Below the pieces are notes generated by a model that was not told the origin of the DNA, ran no database searches, and worked only from the letters and a program-made list of their open reading frames with translations. DNA of 64,000 bases from Streblospio benedicti (taxonomy: Eukaryota > Annelida > Polychaeta > Spionida > Spionidae). Positions 1-11,795 of the stretch are shown here, piece after piece (position 1 is the stretch's first letter; each line of letters begins with the position of its first letter). The DNA is taken from NCBI GenBank assembly GCA_019095985.1, contig CM032660.1, positions 14,553,654-14,617,653 of the forward strand, given 5' to 3'. The position numbers were made by a program, and so were the translations under genes.

Positions 1-664
1 TTCACAAAGTTGGCTTTATTGGAGTGTGACACCACATTCTTCACATGTCGCCTAATATAGAGGAGGGGTTAACCAGTAAGTTGATCTGTAAGGTTTGTAC
101 CTACCTTATAAGAATAATTACCTAAAATAGCTTGTATTGCTAACACAGTGACATTTGCGTTTTTCACTATCAAAATATACAGTAGATTCACTGTTTGAAA
201 TATAAAAATATTATCTACATAGAGATATATTCATTTGTTGATAAAAGAAAAATATCTATTAATGATAACATGCAACAATAAGTTTACCATTATCATTACA
301 TGATTTGCAGCTGATGATTTGGTATGCGTTGTAAATGACGATTACATGTGATAGTCATACATACCAAGGATGGTATCTCCTCACTTATGAATTAATGCTA
401 ATGTTCAAGTACAATAGTGGGTGTTATATGCCTAAAGTCATATGTGATAAATCATACAAGTACATGTAGGACAGCGCACGCTGCAAGAAAATCACAGTGT
501 ACATATACAATGTAATTTGCAATGAATTAAAAAAGATACAAAGGGAATTTCTTTGTGATATTTAATTACATGTCAACACATTGCTGTGACATCCTACATA
601 AAAACACATGTGAACAATCTACTCATTTCCTGTAGATTTTCCACTCAATAGATTTGGTATTGAT
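1..664 (-). other. Probable 3' UTR of the taperin-like gene, with poly(A) signal
   Basis: No convincing coding exon is visible on either strand. On the minus strand an AATAAA hexamer lies at 15-20, so a transcript from the taperin-like gene to the right could end near the window edge. Assigning this stretch to that gene is inference; a neighbour's 3' end is also possible. Confidence 0.4.
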
Positions 665-1406
665 TCATTGACCAGAGTGAGCTTCATCAAGGGTTACATA
701 CACACTATTCTTTCTCTTGGAGCATCTGATCACAAAGAAGACATGAAAGCTAGTAGCTAATGCACATGAAAGTTAAACCCATCAAAATGTCATACCAAAT
801 TACATAGTCCCAAGGTAAATATGAGGTAAATAATACGTGTCATTTCTGCAGATGCCACAGTATTGATGGAGCAGAACAAAAAATCCTATATTCATATTTG
901 TATGTCAAATTGCATATGACAAACTAACATTTCAAACTTGGAATGGAATATGTGAATTACAAATAATTGACAAATGTTAAAAAAAAGTATTTTTGACCAA
1001 ATAAAAACTACTGCTGGAAACTATGATCGGTGAGAGTCCTAACATTACAAAAACACAGAGTAATACGGAAACTGTGATAAAATCACCAATACCATTCAGT
1101 AATCTAATATGAACATTATGCAGATCTTTGGAAGACTTCCTGGTATGTTTTTCTTCTTATCATGCGACAAATCAAATGCCACATTCAAAGAGGGCCAGAA
1201 TTTCAACATCTTCACTTATCATGAAGTCAAATAAACTAAGAATGTGATCAAGGCCAATGAAGAATGATTGGTGAAATCAACAAAAACATAGCAATGAATG
1301 ACTCATCATGAAAATACCTCAGCACTTTGCATCTCAAAGTGAAGTTCAATAACCACAATAAGAGTTATGAGGTTATGGTGATAAAATGATTGAAGGGTAC
1401 GCTTAC

Positions 1407-3690
1407 CTTTTTGCTGTTTCGGGTTTTTTCTAACAGGTTTTTCTCAAGTTTCACATTGGCTCCAACGAATTCATATTTCTTTTTCTTTTTAACTATATTG
1501 TCATTGGCATCAGATTTCATACCAGTTACATCATCTATGTTTGTTATAGGAACATCATCACCCAAGACATCATCAATATTGGTCACAGGAATATCTTCAT
1601 CATCCGAATCATATCCATCATAATATGATGGCCTTTTTTTAGCAGGAGCAAATGAACCTACTTTAACATCATTGTATTTTGTCAAATTCAGATATTCAGT
1701 TTTTGTACCTGTTGCTACCAAATTTGACGCAGGTCTAATGAGCATTGAGCCAGGACCAGAAGGTGCTGGTCGTTTTGTCTTCTTAAGCTGATTCTTAAGA
1801 TTCTTGATATTCGTGACTGTATCCTTATCATTGTTTATTTCATTCTGATGTAATTGATTAAGATTAAGATTAAGGTTTGGCCTTTCAGGCTTTGATTTGG
1901 TTTTTAAGTCTGAGACAGGAAGACTAACTGGTTCTTCTTCTACATGCACTTTCTCTTCTTTAGTATAATTACTTGGCAAATAAGATGGAGGAGGTGGTGC
2001 GATTCCTTTATCTCTTCCATTTTCAGTAGTTGAACCATTTTTCAAGTTGTTATTTCCATTTCTTAACTTCACTTCAAAAACTGGTTCGGGTGATGGTACT
2101 TTCGGCTCTGGTGAAGATAATTTGGATTCCACCAAATGATCTTTGTCTTCAGTAGTAGATTGACAGACTTTAGCAGAAGTGCACTCATCAGATTGGAAAT
2201 AAGGATTGAGATTAGGTTTCGGCGATATCACCTGTGGTTTTGATGGAAATGATGGTTTTGAAATCTTCTCAGATGTTACTGCTGGGTACACAACAGAATG
2301 TTTAGGAGGTGGGGATTTGACAGAATTGCTGTCATTAGTACTTTCATTGGCACTAGATCGGCTGCTGGAAAAATACCAGGATTTTCCAGCAGATTGAATA
2401 CTCTGAATGGTATTATCCAAAATAGGTCCAGATTCCTGATAATCAGTTACATCATGCCCATTTTCCAACACTTTTCCATTCAATTGTTCTTCATCATCTC
2501 GGACTTTAACATGATGCCCTGATTTTCTGCTAAGCGTATCATTATAGTATTTTCCTACACCATTTCCATTGTTACTAACAGATTTATCTGCCCTAGGCTC
2601 TTTAGGAACCTCTGGTGCCTGTCTCTTTTTCGGAACATCACTCCCTGTACTTCCTATATTCAGAATATTTTCAAACACATTTCTTTTTGACCGCACTGTA
2701 TTAGGTCTTGGCAATTCCTCAACTACATCTTCTAAGCTACTATTGTGTTTTAGATCACATGTTTCTGACTCAGAGTTTTTGCTATCGACTGATAATACAT
2801 CTTCATTGTAATGATTTGGCATAGCATTATCACTGTAGACTGACTGGTTGTCCTGGGTAAAACTATTATCTGCACTGTCATTATTCCTTGGAGAAGGGGG
2901 ATGTTGTGATTGATGTCCTGAGGATAAACTCTCAGAACTCCTTGTCCTGGAAGGTGACAGCGATTCTCTTAAATATGATGAGTATCCTCGATGTGATAAT
3001 TTATCATCAAGAATGTTTTCCGTACTATTAGCCCTACGTGGTAAAGTTTGAATTTTATCAGACTCGTCTTTTCGTAGACAAATGAGAAAATCTCTGCAAC
3101 AGTTTATGAACAAAGCCACGGCCATACGTGACCTCTTCTTCTTCTTGTATAAACACATCGTCACAATTGGCACTGTTTCTCTGTATTGAACCATCTGGTT
3201 CTGAACTGCAGCTGTGACCAATATGGCCGACACCATCATAATCCGTGTTTGCCCCAGGGTAGGAGTAATGCTTGTGGGTGCGAATGACTTTGTCTAAAGT
3301 TTTGGGATCTTTCCGTAGCAAGGGGTTGTGTGTTATGGGAATTATGTGAGGCTGAACTTCGTCACAATCCATGACACTATCCACCTCATTGTCAGTTGAT
3401 TCGTAATTAGTACTATTCCCTTCATTTGACATATTACTCGTTTTATTGACGTTCGGCTTAACGTCTGAATTATCATATAATTTTGTATCCCCAATACGCG
3501 GTTTACTCATGAACACCATACTATTTTTCTGTTGTTGTTTCTTGAGAATAATATCACGTTTCCATGCTGGCATTTGAGACAAACGATGTTCATCAGTATC
3601 CAACACTCTTTTATTGACTTCTTCTTGGCGTCGTTTCTTTTCTAAAAGCGCCTGTTTCCAAGGCGGAACTACATGGGCATTGACCGACAT
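1407..3690 (-). CDS. Taperin/phostensin-family protein, large coding exon (frame break inside)
   Basis: It reads from ATG at 3690 down to a strong donor GTAAGC at 1406-1401. The N-terminus has two family repeats, PPWKQALLEKKRRQE and MPAWKRDIILKK, the latter like MPAWKREILERK of human taperin. Next come VTYGRGFVHKLLQRFSHL (taperin has VYGAPPGRVSRLLERF), a long low-complexity Ser/Asn/Pro-rich middle, an acidic DIPVTNIDDV repeat, and KKKKYEFVGANVKLEKNLLE, matching the segment just before taperin's PP1-docking KISF. Taperin-family proteins bind protein phosphatase 1 and sit on actin-based structures such as stereocilia bases. The first frame runs into a stop after about 206 residues, and the next frame continues for about 554. 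The switch falls at an A run (minus strand, 3072-3069), and dropping one A joins them. Total length (~760) fits taperin (711). The last exon, expected to start with a KISF-like motif, was not located securely. Confidence 0.75.
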
Positions 3691-3786
3691 GTTTTTAGTA
3701 TTGCGTTACGAATCACACATGAAAAAATATCACAAAATCACTTAAAATAAAAGTCTCTTCCTAGTTCTGCCAAGTCCTGTTACATA

Positions 3787-3794
3787 TGACGTCA
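3787..3794. promoter_or_regulatory. Perfect CRE palindrome
   Basis: TGACGTCA, the full cAMP-response/ATF-CREB palindrome, lies about 100 bp upstream of the taperin-like start codon. It is seen directly; use in vivo is unknown. Confidence 0.45.
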
Positions 3795-4250
3795 CAGCAG
3801 GTTGTTTAGAATTGTGGGATACGTAATTTTACGACGTTCTTTTGAACAATGTCACTATTTTTTATACATATGTTGAAGCGATAACATATAATCTATAATT
3901 GATGAATACCTTACAAACTAAAATAATTCAAATTGACACCTGTTGGCGTTCAAGTCATTTTTGTTATACACATTTACGACATCTACGATCAACGATTCTG
4001 ATTGGTTATAAAATGAGGTCACCATTTCCTTTAGTTCCAGATATTTTTAAAAATTATAAGTTTTCTCTTATAAAAGAACATTAAGTCAGCTCTCAGACAG
4101 GTATAATTGATACTTTATGCCACTGGTATCCTATGACAGCATTTGACAAACACACGTTATATGTTTAAGTGGGCAAAAAGAAAATCACATTTGGATTTCC
4201 CTCCCCAAAATATCGACCACTCACAGTGACGATTTTCGTAGACGGAAGTA

Positions 4251-4265
4251 GTTGTTGCTAGCGAC
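4251..4265 (+). promoter_or_regulatory. X-box-like RFX site upstream of the tektin-like gene
   Basis: GTTGTTGCTAGCGAC reads as two RFX half-sites (GTTGTT and AGCGAC) with a 3-nt spacer, or GTTGCT/AGCGAC with none. It lies about 140 bp upstream of the tektin-like ATG. RFX X-boxes mark ciliary genes in animals. It matches the loose RYYNYY-N(1-3)-RRNRAC form, not the strict consensus. Confidence 0.35.
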
Positions 4266-4406
4266 GACCTCGACAGGAAACGACGCCGCAACAACAGATC
4301 TGTGATTTTATTGCCTCTGTAGATCATTACTATCAGATGAGGCCTTGTTGAAGTAGATAAGTGGGATTTTATTTTCTGGAAAGTGCTTAAGAGAGGATTA
4401 GTCAAC

Positions 4407-7400
4407 ATGGCTACTAAAACCATGGGCATGGCCAAAATCGGCCCTGCAGCTTGGAGAAATAGCACATTGACTGAAATTAAGCAATCTTCAAACTTAATAA
4501 AAACAACTGACAAGTTTTGTTTGAAGGGAAGAACAAATGATCCGTTGCCGAATTTACGAGATGTTGTTGCAGAATTAAGTAATGATGAGGCTCATAGATA
4601 TTTCCGTGAAGCAAGAGCTGTTGTCAGCCTTTTAAGAGAAAATCTTGTGGACACAAATGAAGAGATCAAAGCATTAAATAACACCAAAGAGAGGTTAGAA
4701 AGAATTCACGAACATATTCGAAAAGACTTGAAGCTCAATGCAGATTCTCAATTTAAACGTTCCACAAGACCTCCAAGAGAAAAGGTAACCAAGTAGTTTA
4801 AAAAGTGTATGACATGCCAACACTGAGTAAGTTTGTGCAAATGTTTTTTCTCTTTTTCTTCTGTTCAGTACCTCATTTTCTATGAAATGACATATTTGAA
4901 TTTAGGTCTAGCTTGTGCATGAAAGGATAAAAGGAATTATTTCATCATCATGTTTTAATTTCGTATAATAACCGGTAGAAGTTAAGTACTGGTTACTATA
5001 TTATTATTTTTTTTAATTTTATTTCTATTATAATTAGAAGAAAATTGTTGCAAGTAGATGGGTTGCTGACAAACCAACAATCAAATAGGGAAGAAATGAA
5101 ATATATTAAAAAATAATCATTAACAGTTTCCATTATTGCATTTCATAGCATGGCCAAATGTTTTTACTTACATTACTTGGAATAAAAACGTGAATAAATA
5201 CTTTGTATTCCAGTTATATGCACAAACTTCAGCCCTAGTTTGTCACGGCGTCTTCACAAAATAGCGTCAGCAAACTGACACCACACACATTTTTTAAGCT
5301 AATGCTGTCTCACAAAATAAATAATTGATTAGATTGGATTTTAAATAACGTTAAAAGAAAGCTTTTTTTAAATTTATAAGTGACCACCAGCACCAGCTTT
5401 TTTTAATTGAAATCGTTATGATTTTGTTGGTACAGTTTACTCTGTAGCTGTCTTGAAGCACCTGTCAGAAATCTAAACAAATTAATAATGATTTTGATGA
5501 TGTTTTTAGGCCACGATAAATACAAAAAATAACACACTGAATCACTGATACATACTTTTAAAGCATTTTCTATTTTATGTGAGAAACTTTCATGAGGAAT
5601 AAAATGAATCGCGTTCATGTTGATCTGGTGCTTCATGTGTAAGTGTTTAATTTCAGATACTAGTATAAGCCCACAGATTACTTAAATAAGCCTATTAAAT
5701 AATTAATACTTAACTTGCATTTACAATATTTTCATACATTTTGGAACATTTTAAAAGCATCTTAACACAATGTAATACATTGGTTCTACTGAATTTATCA
5801 ACAAGAGGGGAGTGATTTAAGTAGAAATTCACAATATTATGTGTGAACAAAAGGCTGTTGGCGAGTTTAAGTGAAGGTTATGGTGATAGGGAAATGATCC
5901 AGATTAAAATTTCATGATTTATTATGTTGAATTAGTTCTCTGGAACTATATTGACATAAGCATTGTTTGTCAATCAAAATGATTTTTTTTCTTACGTTTT
6001 TATCATCCATTATGTTACACTGTTGTATAGTCATGGTGTTCATATATATATATATATATATATAAGTGAATTTCCCTTTCATGAAGGATCATGGAACAAG
6101 TAATCATTATTGTCAGCAGCTGATAGTAAGTTGGGTACTAGAACTAATAGACGAATCCTATTCATTGCAGGTCTGCTGCATCTATGTCATTTTAATGCAT
6201 TTTACAACAATAACTGCAGTAAATAATATTAACTATATCTGGCATCAATAATAGTCATGCAGAAAGAACTTATAATTGGAAATCTGTTCATTAAATATTT
6301 ATAATGTTACTTAACTTGCCATAGCAACATGGGTAATTCTATGAATATTGCAGTAGGACAATCAATGAATTAAGTGAAGGTTTCTGAATACAATATTCTT
6401 ATAATGTCCCCAAATATTCATGCCATATAATGATGACATATAGTAATTAACTTGTCGTATTTATTTGTATTAATTTGTTTCGTGTTCTATTTTTTATAAG
6501 AGTTTTATCATTTTGATACTGTTGCAGTAATATTTCAGGCATACATTGTATACGTATCTCACAAAATTGTCTCAACCCTTATTCATTACTAACCCTATGC
6601 TTTCCGAAATACATGAACAATGAGCCTCAGTAATAAGTTTTCTGAGTTGACCAAGAATAAAATGGAAATGGATTTTGTTCATTTCGCTGAATGCATATCC
6701 TATTTGAATGCATTATCCCTCTTAACTATCTACTGGTTACCCAAATATCAAAGATCAGAATAAAAGATACATCAATAGACCAAGATCTCAGTAAACAGAC
6801 ATTGATTGTGAAACATTTCATTGTGTGCTTTATGAACTAGCTGTGTGGCGCTTTTCTTGGTTTCTCGTAATCTATTATTTACATGTGTCATGAATATGTA
6901 CATATGTTAAGAGTACGTCATTACTAGATCTATGTGCAAAACTGTACAGAAGTTGTTTTGCACCATATAATTTTATGGACAAGGCATGATGAATAATGGA
7001 AATTTGCAATGCTATTTTTCCATGGGCATGTGACTGACATTATGGTTATGTTTTGTTAGGGTAACTGCATGTTTTTGTTTTTCCAATAACAATTATTTAC
7101 GCATGTAAGTCTTTGAAGAGATCATACAAAGCGTACAACATTGACATCCATTTATTTAAGTGCATGGTGAAAACATTTTTAGGATAGGGATAAAATTTCC
7201 TTATGTAGCATTCGTTATTATTTTTAATGTTAACAAACACTAAGGAAAGTGCTCTACAAATAAGATCAGAAAATATGTTTTATGTGTAATACTTGCTTCT
7301 TTTCATTTATATTCATGTGCAGAGAATACAACGAAAGGTAGCAATTGCCAAATTGATTTGATATTTGAATGCATGCAATTTGAGAGATTTATAGTCCCTC

Positions 7401-10353
7401 TAAGTGTTTTGTTGGTGACCCGGTCTCTATATCAATCATGTTTATTAGTTTCCAATAACCGTATACTATAGGTAGGTTTATGTTACATGTGGACTGGTAT
7501 AAAGATTGTAAAGTTTTCGTTTGATATCTACTGCAAATTTTCTGTATAGAGAAGAAACACTGTTCAACGTATCAATGTATTGTTTCATAAATGTATTTAC
7601 TCTTAATATAAGCTTATTTAAGACATTTTGACCATACATGAACATGTACTATAAAATAATAAATGGCGCAGTAGACTGGCAGTGTTTGAAACTCGCAGGA
7701 AAAAGTTTGGGGCCAGGAGGGCCCTTAACTTCAAATAGTTGGGGGCCCTGATCATAAGTTGAGGGCCCTGTTGTGATGTGTGTTTGAAATGTTAGCTTAA
7801 AAAAGTGGTAAAGTATGGAATTCACTACGACTAACCAATATTCACCAAAAATATTTAAGGGACAGCAGGGCCCTCAAGTCCTAAAAGTTAAGGGCCGTGG
7901 TCAAAATTTGGGGGCTCAGGGCCCTCTGGCCCCCTACTATTTCAAACACTGAGACTGGGCTGGATTCTATAGGGCATCGCTAATCATTTACTGATAAATG
8001 ACATACATGTATGTACGTGTACTATTATTGTATTTTTCTAATTTCATTTACAGTGGATAGTTATATTGCTGCCAAGCATGTTTCGTGATTTACACTATTT
8101 TTATTTTGGCTCCTAAAAAAGTTGAGCTCTCATGTTATACAGAAGACACATAACCACCATTAGTGTACTTATATATTTGGAATTAATTTCTTAATAATGC
8201 TTTCCATGATACAATCTCCTAGATTTATTAACAATGTCATTAACCTTTGCAGGAAGAAGATGCTGCTGACAATATGCTTATTGCGGAGAGACAACAGTTG
8301 AGAAACCTAAAGAAGATGATCGATTCTCAACTGGAGCTTGTACAACAACAACTTCAGGTAACTCTTACAATATTGTTGATACAACAGAGACCTACCGGTA
8401 TATTATAAACACATAGTTTAAGTATGCAGTGACCCTTTGTACATTTATGGTAGCTTAAGAAATGTGCAGAGTGTGCTTGATTGAATATCTTGGTTATAGG
8501 GTTATTTTACCAAAGGTAACGGAGGGTCCACTAGGCTATCTTACAAGAATTCTATAACAGCTTCCACTTTTACCATTGCTTATGCAGATTCTGAGAAGAA
8601 AGAAACTTCTTAATTGCGTGTTGCTGTTGTGTTGTGTGGTATGTGTTGATGCATAGTCTTGTTTTTATAGATTCTAGATGCTTCTCGCAAAAGACTGGCA
8701 GCTGTTCTTCAAGAACGATCCCGCGTTGTCGAGTTGATTTGTGCTGCAATACCTAGTGCTTCAGCAGGAGCACAGACTTCAAGATCCATCTACAAACCGT
8801 CAACAAGAACTGTCAGTGCTTGTGGCAAGTAGGTGTCAACCATTATCTTAGGTCATTGTTAACAAAATGTGATATTTTTATAATAATGCAAACATGGATT
8901 AGTATAAAATAATCAATAATGTGAAAAATGTTATTGAATCAATTCTTTGCCTGTGTTGTGTAGTATGAGGTCCAGCGTAGACACTGCAACTGGTCCCCAG
9001 ATTGACCCACTAGGAGCTTACACTCCTGAGTGTGATGCTGCTCTAGGAGAGGCCAAAGATGCAAGAGCGCGGTCTGGAGGGCTGCGCAGGCAGTCTGATG
9101 CTTTCATGGCTAATGTCCGCAATACTCAAACTGGAATGCATCTGTCAGTTAATGACGGTCTTACAGCAAAGGTGGCTGAAACAGTAACACTGAAGGTGAG
9201 TTCATGGCTTTATGATGTCATATATATATATATACATGTATGTATATAATTGTTGAGCACTTTATGAGCATGTAGTTATTGTTTCATAAGCATATATATA
9301 TGTATATATATGATTATTATATATATAGGAACCTTTTACTTGTCTGTTCACTGGAAAGAAAATGAAGCCAACTTCAATGTGGTCCAAGATAGCTGATTAT
9401 GATATTTATCAGTGAACTTTTTTTTTATTTTAGCAACAACTAGAGCTTGCTCAAGGAGAAAATAGGCATGCTACAAATAGAGCTCAGAGATACTTCGATA
9501 AGACAGAAACGGCGTGGTCAAGCACAAGGGTAAACTTTTTTAGTTGTACATGTTATTCATTTACGTTGGGTATGCAACTTGAAGCAGTTAAATACTGATA
9601 ATGCATTTGTAGTGTCCTATGGCATTATAGAAAAAGCGATGATGTTTCTTCCAATTTAACTAAATAACACGTATATTGTGCAGTTCTGTCATTTGTCATA
9701 CTTTTATTATTTTGTTCATATATTTGATTAATTTACAGGGTCCTCTCATGTTGGAAGATTATACAACAAGAGAAAAAATGGATCGGCCAATTATGCGAGT
9801 GTTCCAAAGGCATCCAGGCAACAACCTGCCAGAGGCTCAACATTGTGCCAGAGTGAGTGTGAAAACAAAGTGGCCCTGTAAATCATGGAAGTTGATTTAA
9901 CAGGATGAAAAGTAGTCGTAAATAAAAACAACCTGTTATTCTCTATATATTTTTGTGTAATTTCTGTTTTGTTGGATCTTTATGTGATATTGCAATCCAT
10001 ATATTATAATACAAGTCGTCTTACGTTTTTTACAAAATAATTACATGAGCATTTATCAACAATTTGTCTAACTGATTGCAAACACATGTAAGTAAAGTTT
10101 GTGATATGTTGATAAAAGAACATTCTGATGAAGCCGAAAAATTTATAACTGTATATTTTATCTTCAGGCTGGTAATAGTTTGTTGGAAGCTCTTCGTGGT
10201 ACAAGTCAGAACATTGGCATGATGAAAATGGCAAGGCTCCGTCTCAAAGATGATATTTCAGATAAAAAGTCTGGCATACACATTGACTCTGATGTTACTC
10301 GCATGCGCAGACGCAAAGCAAATCACAGATGGGTGATGGGAGAAGCGTTCTAA
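4407..10353 (+). CDS. TEKTL1: Tektin-like coiled-coil protein (CCDC105/TEKTL1 type), 7 exons
   Basis: Coding exons: 4407-4784, 8253-8357, 8671-8828, 8964-9195, 9434-9529, 9739-9852, 10168-10353. All introns are GT-AG and all phases agree, giving 422 residues (human about 500). The protein is helical and charged throughout: FREARAVVSLLRENLVD and ERLERIHEHIRKDLKL in exon 1, QLRNLKKMIDSQLELVQQQ in exon 2, then DASRKRLAAVLQERSRVV. The central part has TAKVAETVTLKQQLELAQ. The C-terminal half has REKMDRPIMRVFQRHPG and NLPEAQHCAR, which I recognise as the CCDC105 signature, and it ends in a basic RRRKANHRWV. This family is related to tektins, filaments on ciliary doublet microtubules. The ATG at 4407 has a Kozak-like context; the in-frame upstream codon at 4383 is GTG. 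Intron 1 (3.5 kb) holds a hAT-like MITE. The call rests on motif memory, so another tektin-domain protein is possible. Confidence 0.75.
6042..6064. repeat. (AT)n microsatellite
   Basis: A 23-bp AT dinucleotide run lies in intron 1 of the tektin-like gene. Shorter runs occur near 9221, 9293, 10607 and 11716. Confidence 0.9.
7680..7951. mobile_element. hAT-like MITE with target-site duplication
   Basis: The 272-bp element has terminal inverted repeats CAGTGTTTGAAA / TTTCAAACACTG. Both sides are flanked by agactgg (7673-7679 and 7952-7958), a 7-bp and perhaps originally 8-bp duplication typical of hAT insertions. The inside is itself palindromic, with repeated GGGCCCT blocks, and has no coding capacity. 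It lies in intron 1 of the tektin-like gene. Confidence 0.8.
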
Positions 10354-11795
10354 GATCATGACTTTGCCGCTGCCAATTGCATAATGTTGGTCAAATATTT
10401 TGACTTTCGGTACTTACCTATTTTAATGTTCATTTCAAATTATGAAAATTAATACAATTTAAAAGAAATATGTTAAAATCATGTGGGCTTTTTTCATAAG
10501 ATTTACTGTGTCATTAATCAGAACATTGCAATCCTCCATAGGTATGAAATTTTTATGATAGGGAATATTTTTTCTTTTATTTTACTTTTTTATTTACTTT
10601 TTTTCATATATATATATATTTTTTTTTTTATTGTTTTTTATTTTTACATTTTTTTTATTAATGTAGGATAATTATTAATCGAGTAATTATGTGTGCCTTC
10701 TTCAAGTAGAAGGTGATTGAATATTACAAAGTTTGCAGATTATATAGTATTGTTCTGGTATTTTTACCACAAGCATTATCAATAGCTGCTTTGATCTTTT
10801 TCATTTAATAATACTGAGTTGAACATTTTAGAATGATTCATCTGAATCGTATTTGTGGTTAGAGCTGATGGAATATCAGCGAGTTAAATGTTAGCCTCTT
10901 TCATGTGCACAATAGTAAAATTGAGCCACATTTGATTACCACTGTTAATTTTGCTTATCTTGATCCGCATATTTGATCATGTCTTTTTGTACTTCTTAAG
11001 CATTAATCAATTTACATAATGCATAGATGGCTTTTTATAAAGTTTAAGTACATATAGTTAAGACAGAGTATTAACCCTCAAATATTTTGTATCTTTGTTA
11101 TCAAGGAATTTTGTTATTGCCCTGTGATAATTTTTGAGATTATGAATAATGTGTATAGAATCAAGGAAAAAAGAAACCAGGATATGTCTGATCTGATGAA
11201 TTTTTCTCTGAACAATGATGTAATTTACATCTATGTTAACACCTATGAATGCACAAAATGTGACCTAATTGGTAAGAAAGTATGTATTTTTATTTTATAC
11301 TTTCTCAATATTAGCTATATCTCATTTTTTTTATCCATCTACAATCAGTATTACGTTTTGTTATGTATCGTTTATTCTGACTTGATGTGATGCAGTTGGA
11401 CTTTGTGAGCATATTTTTTGCAATATACTATAACTAGTTAACGCATTGTTATTGCCATTTTATACCTTGTTAGCTTTGTTATAAAGGCATGGTACAGTAA
11501 TATTTTAACACATTACAATACACGAGTATTAAGATATTTTAACTTTAACTTGTCTTGAATTGTTTGCATTTGTTGAAACTTTGTTTTTGCCTTTCAGTAT
11601 TGCATGATAGTGCTTCTGTGTTTTTCACACTGTAATTCTAGTATTGAATCAACAATATTTTGATGCACAGAAACAAAATGAAGCACATTCTTGGTGAAAT
11701 TTTAATCTGTGATATATATATATATCTACTGCATAGGAAATATATGTTTATGCATGAAGTGTTGAAATAAAGCAATAAACTATATTTAAAAAAAT
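10354..11795 (+). other. 3' UTR of the tektin-like gene with tandem poly(A) signals
   Basis: After the stop at 10351-10353 the sequence is AT-rich and non-coding, with T-runs near 10580-10660. Two AATAAA hexamers at 11766-11771 and 11774-11779 suggest cleavage near 11795. The UTR would be about 1.4 kb. Confidence 0.5.

Larger units (their letters stand above)
3691..4406. promoter_or_regulatory. Divergent promoter region between taperin-like and tektin-like genes
   Basis: The two start codons face away from each other, 716 bp apart, with no other credible coding sequence between them. The interval contains a perfect CRE palindrome and an X-box-like element, annotated separately. The plus-strand ATG at 4407 has a good context (CAACATGG). 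Shared regulation is inferred from geometry only. Confidence 0.55.

Noticed and set aside
665-715. Possible last exon of the taperin-like gene
   Set aside because: The phase works with acceptor CCAAG (RKNSVYVTLDEAHSGQ then stop), but the better acceptor just upstream (gatcag) gives an immediate short end, and the expected KISF-like motif is absent.
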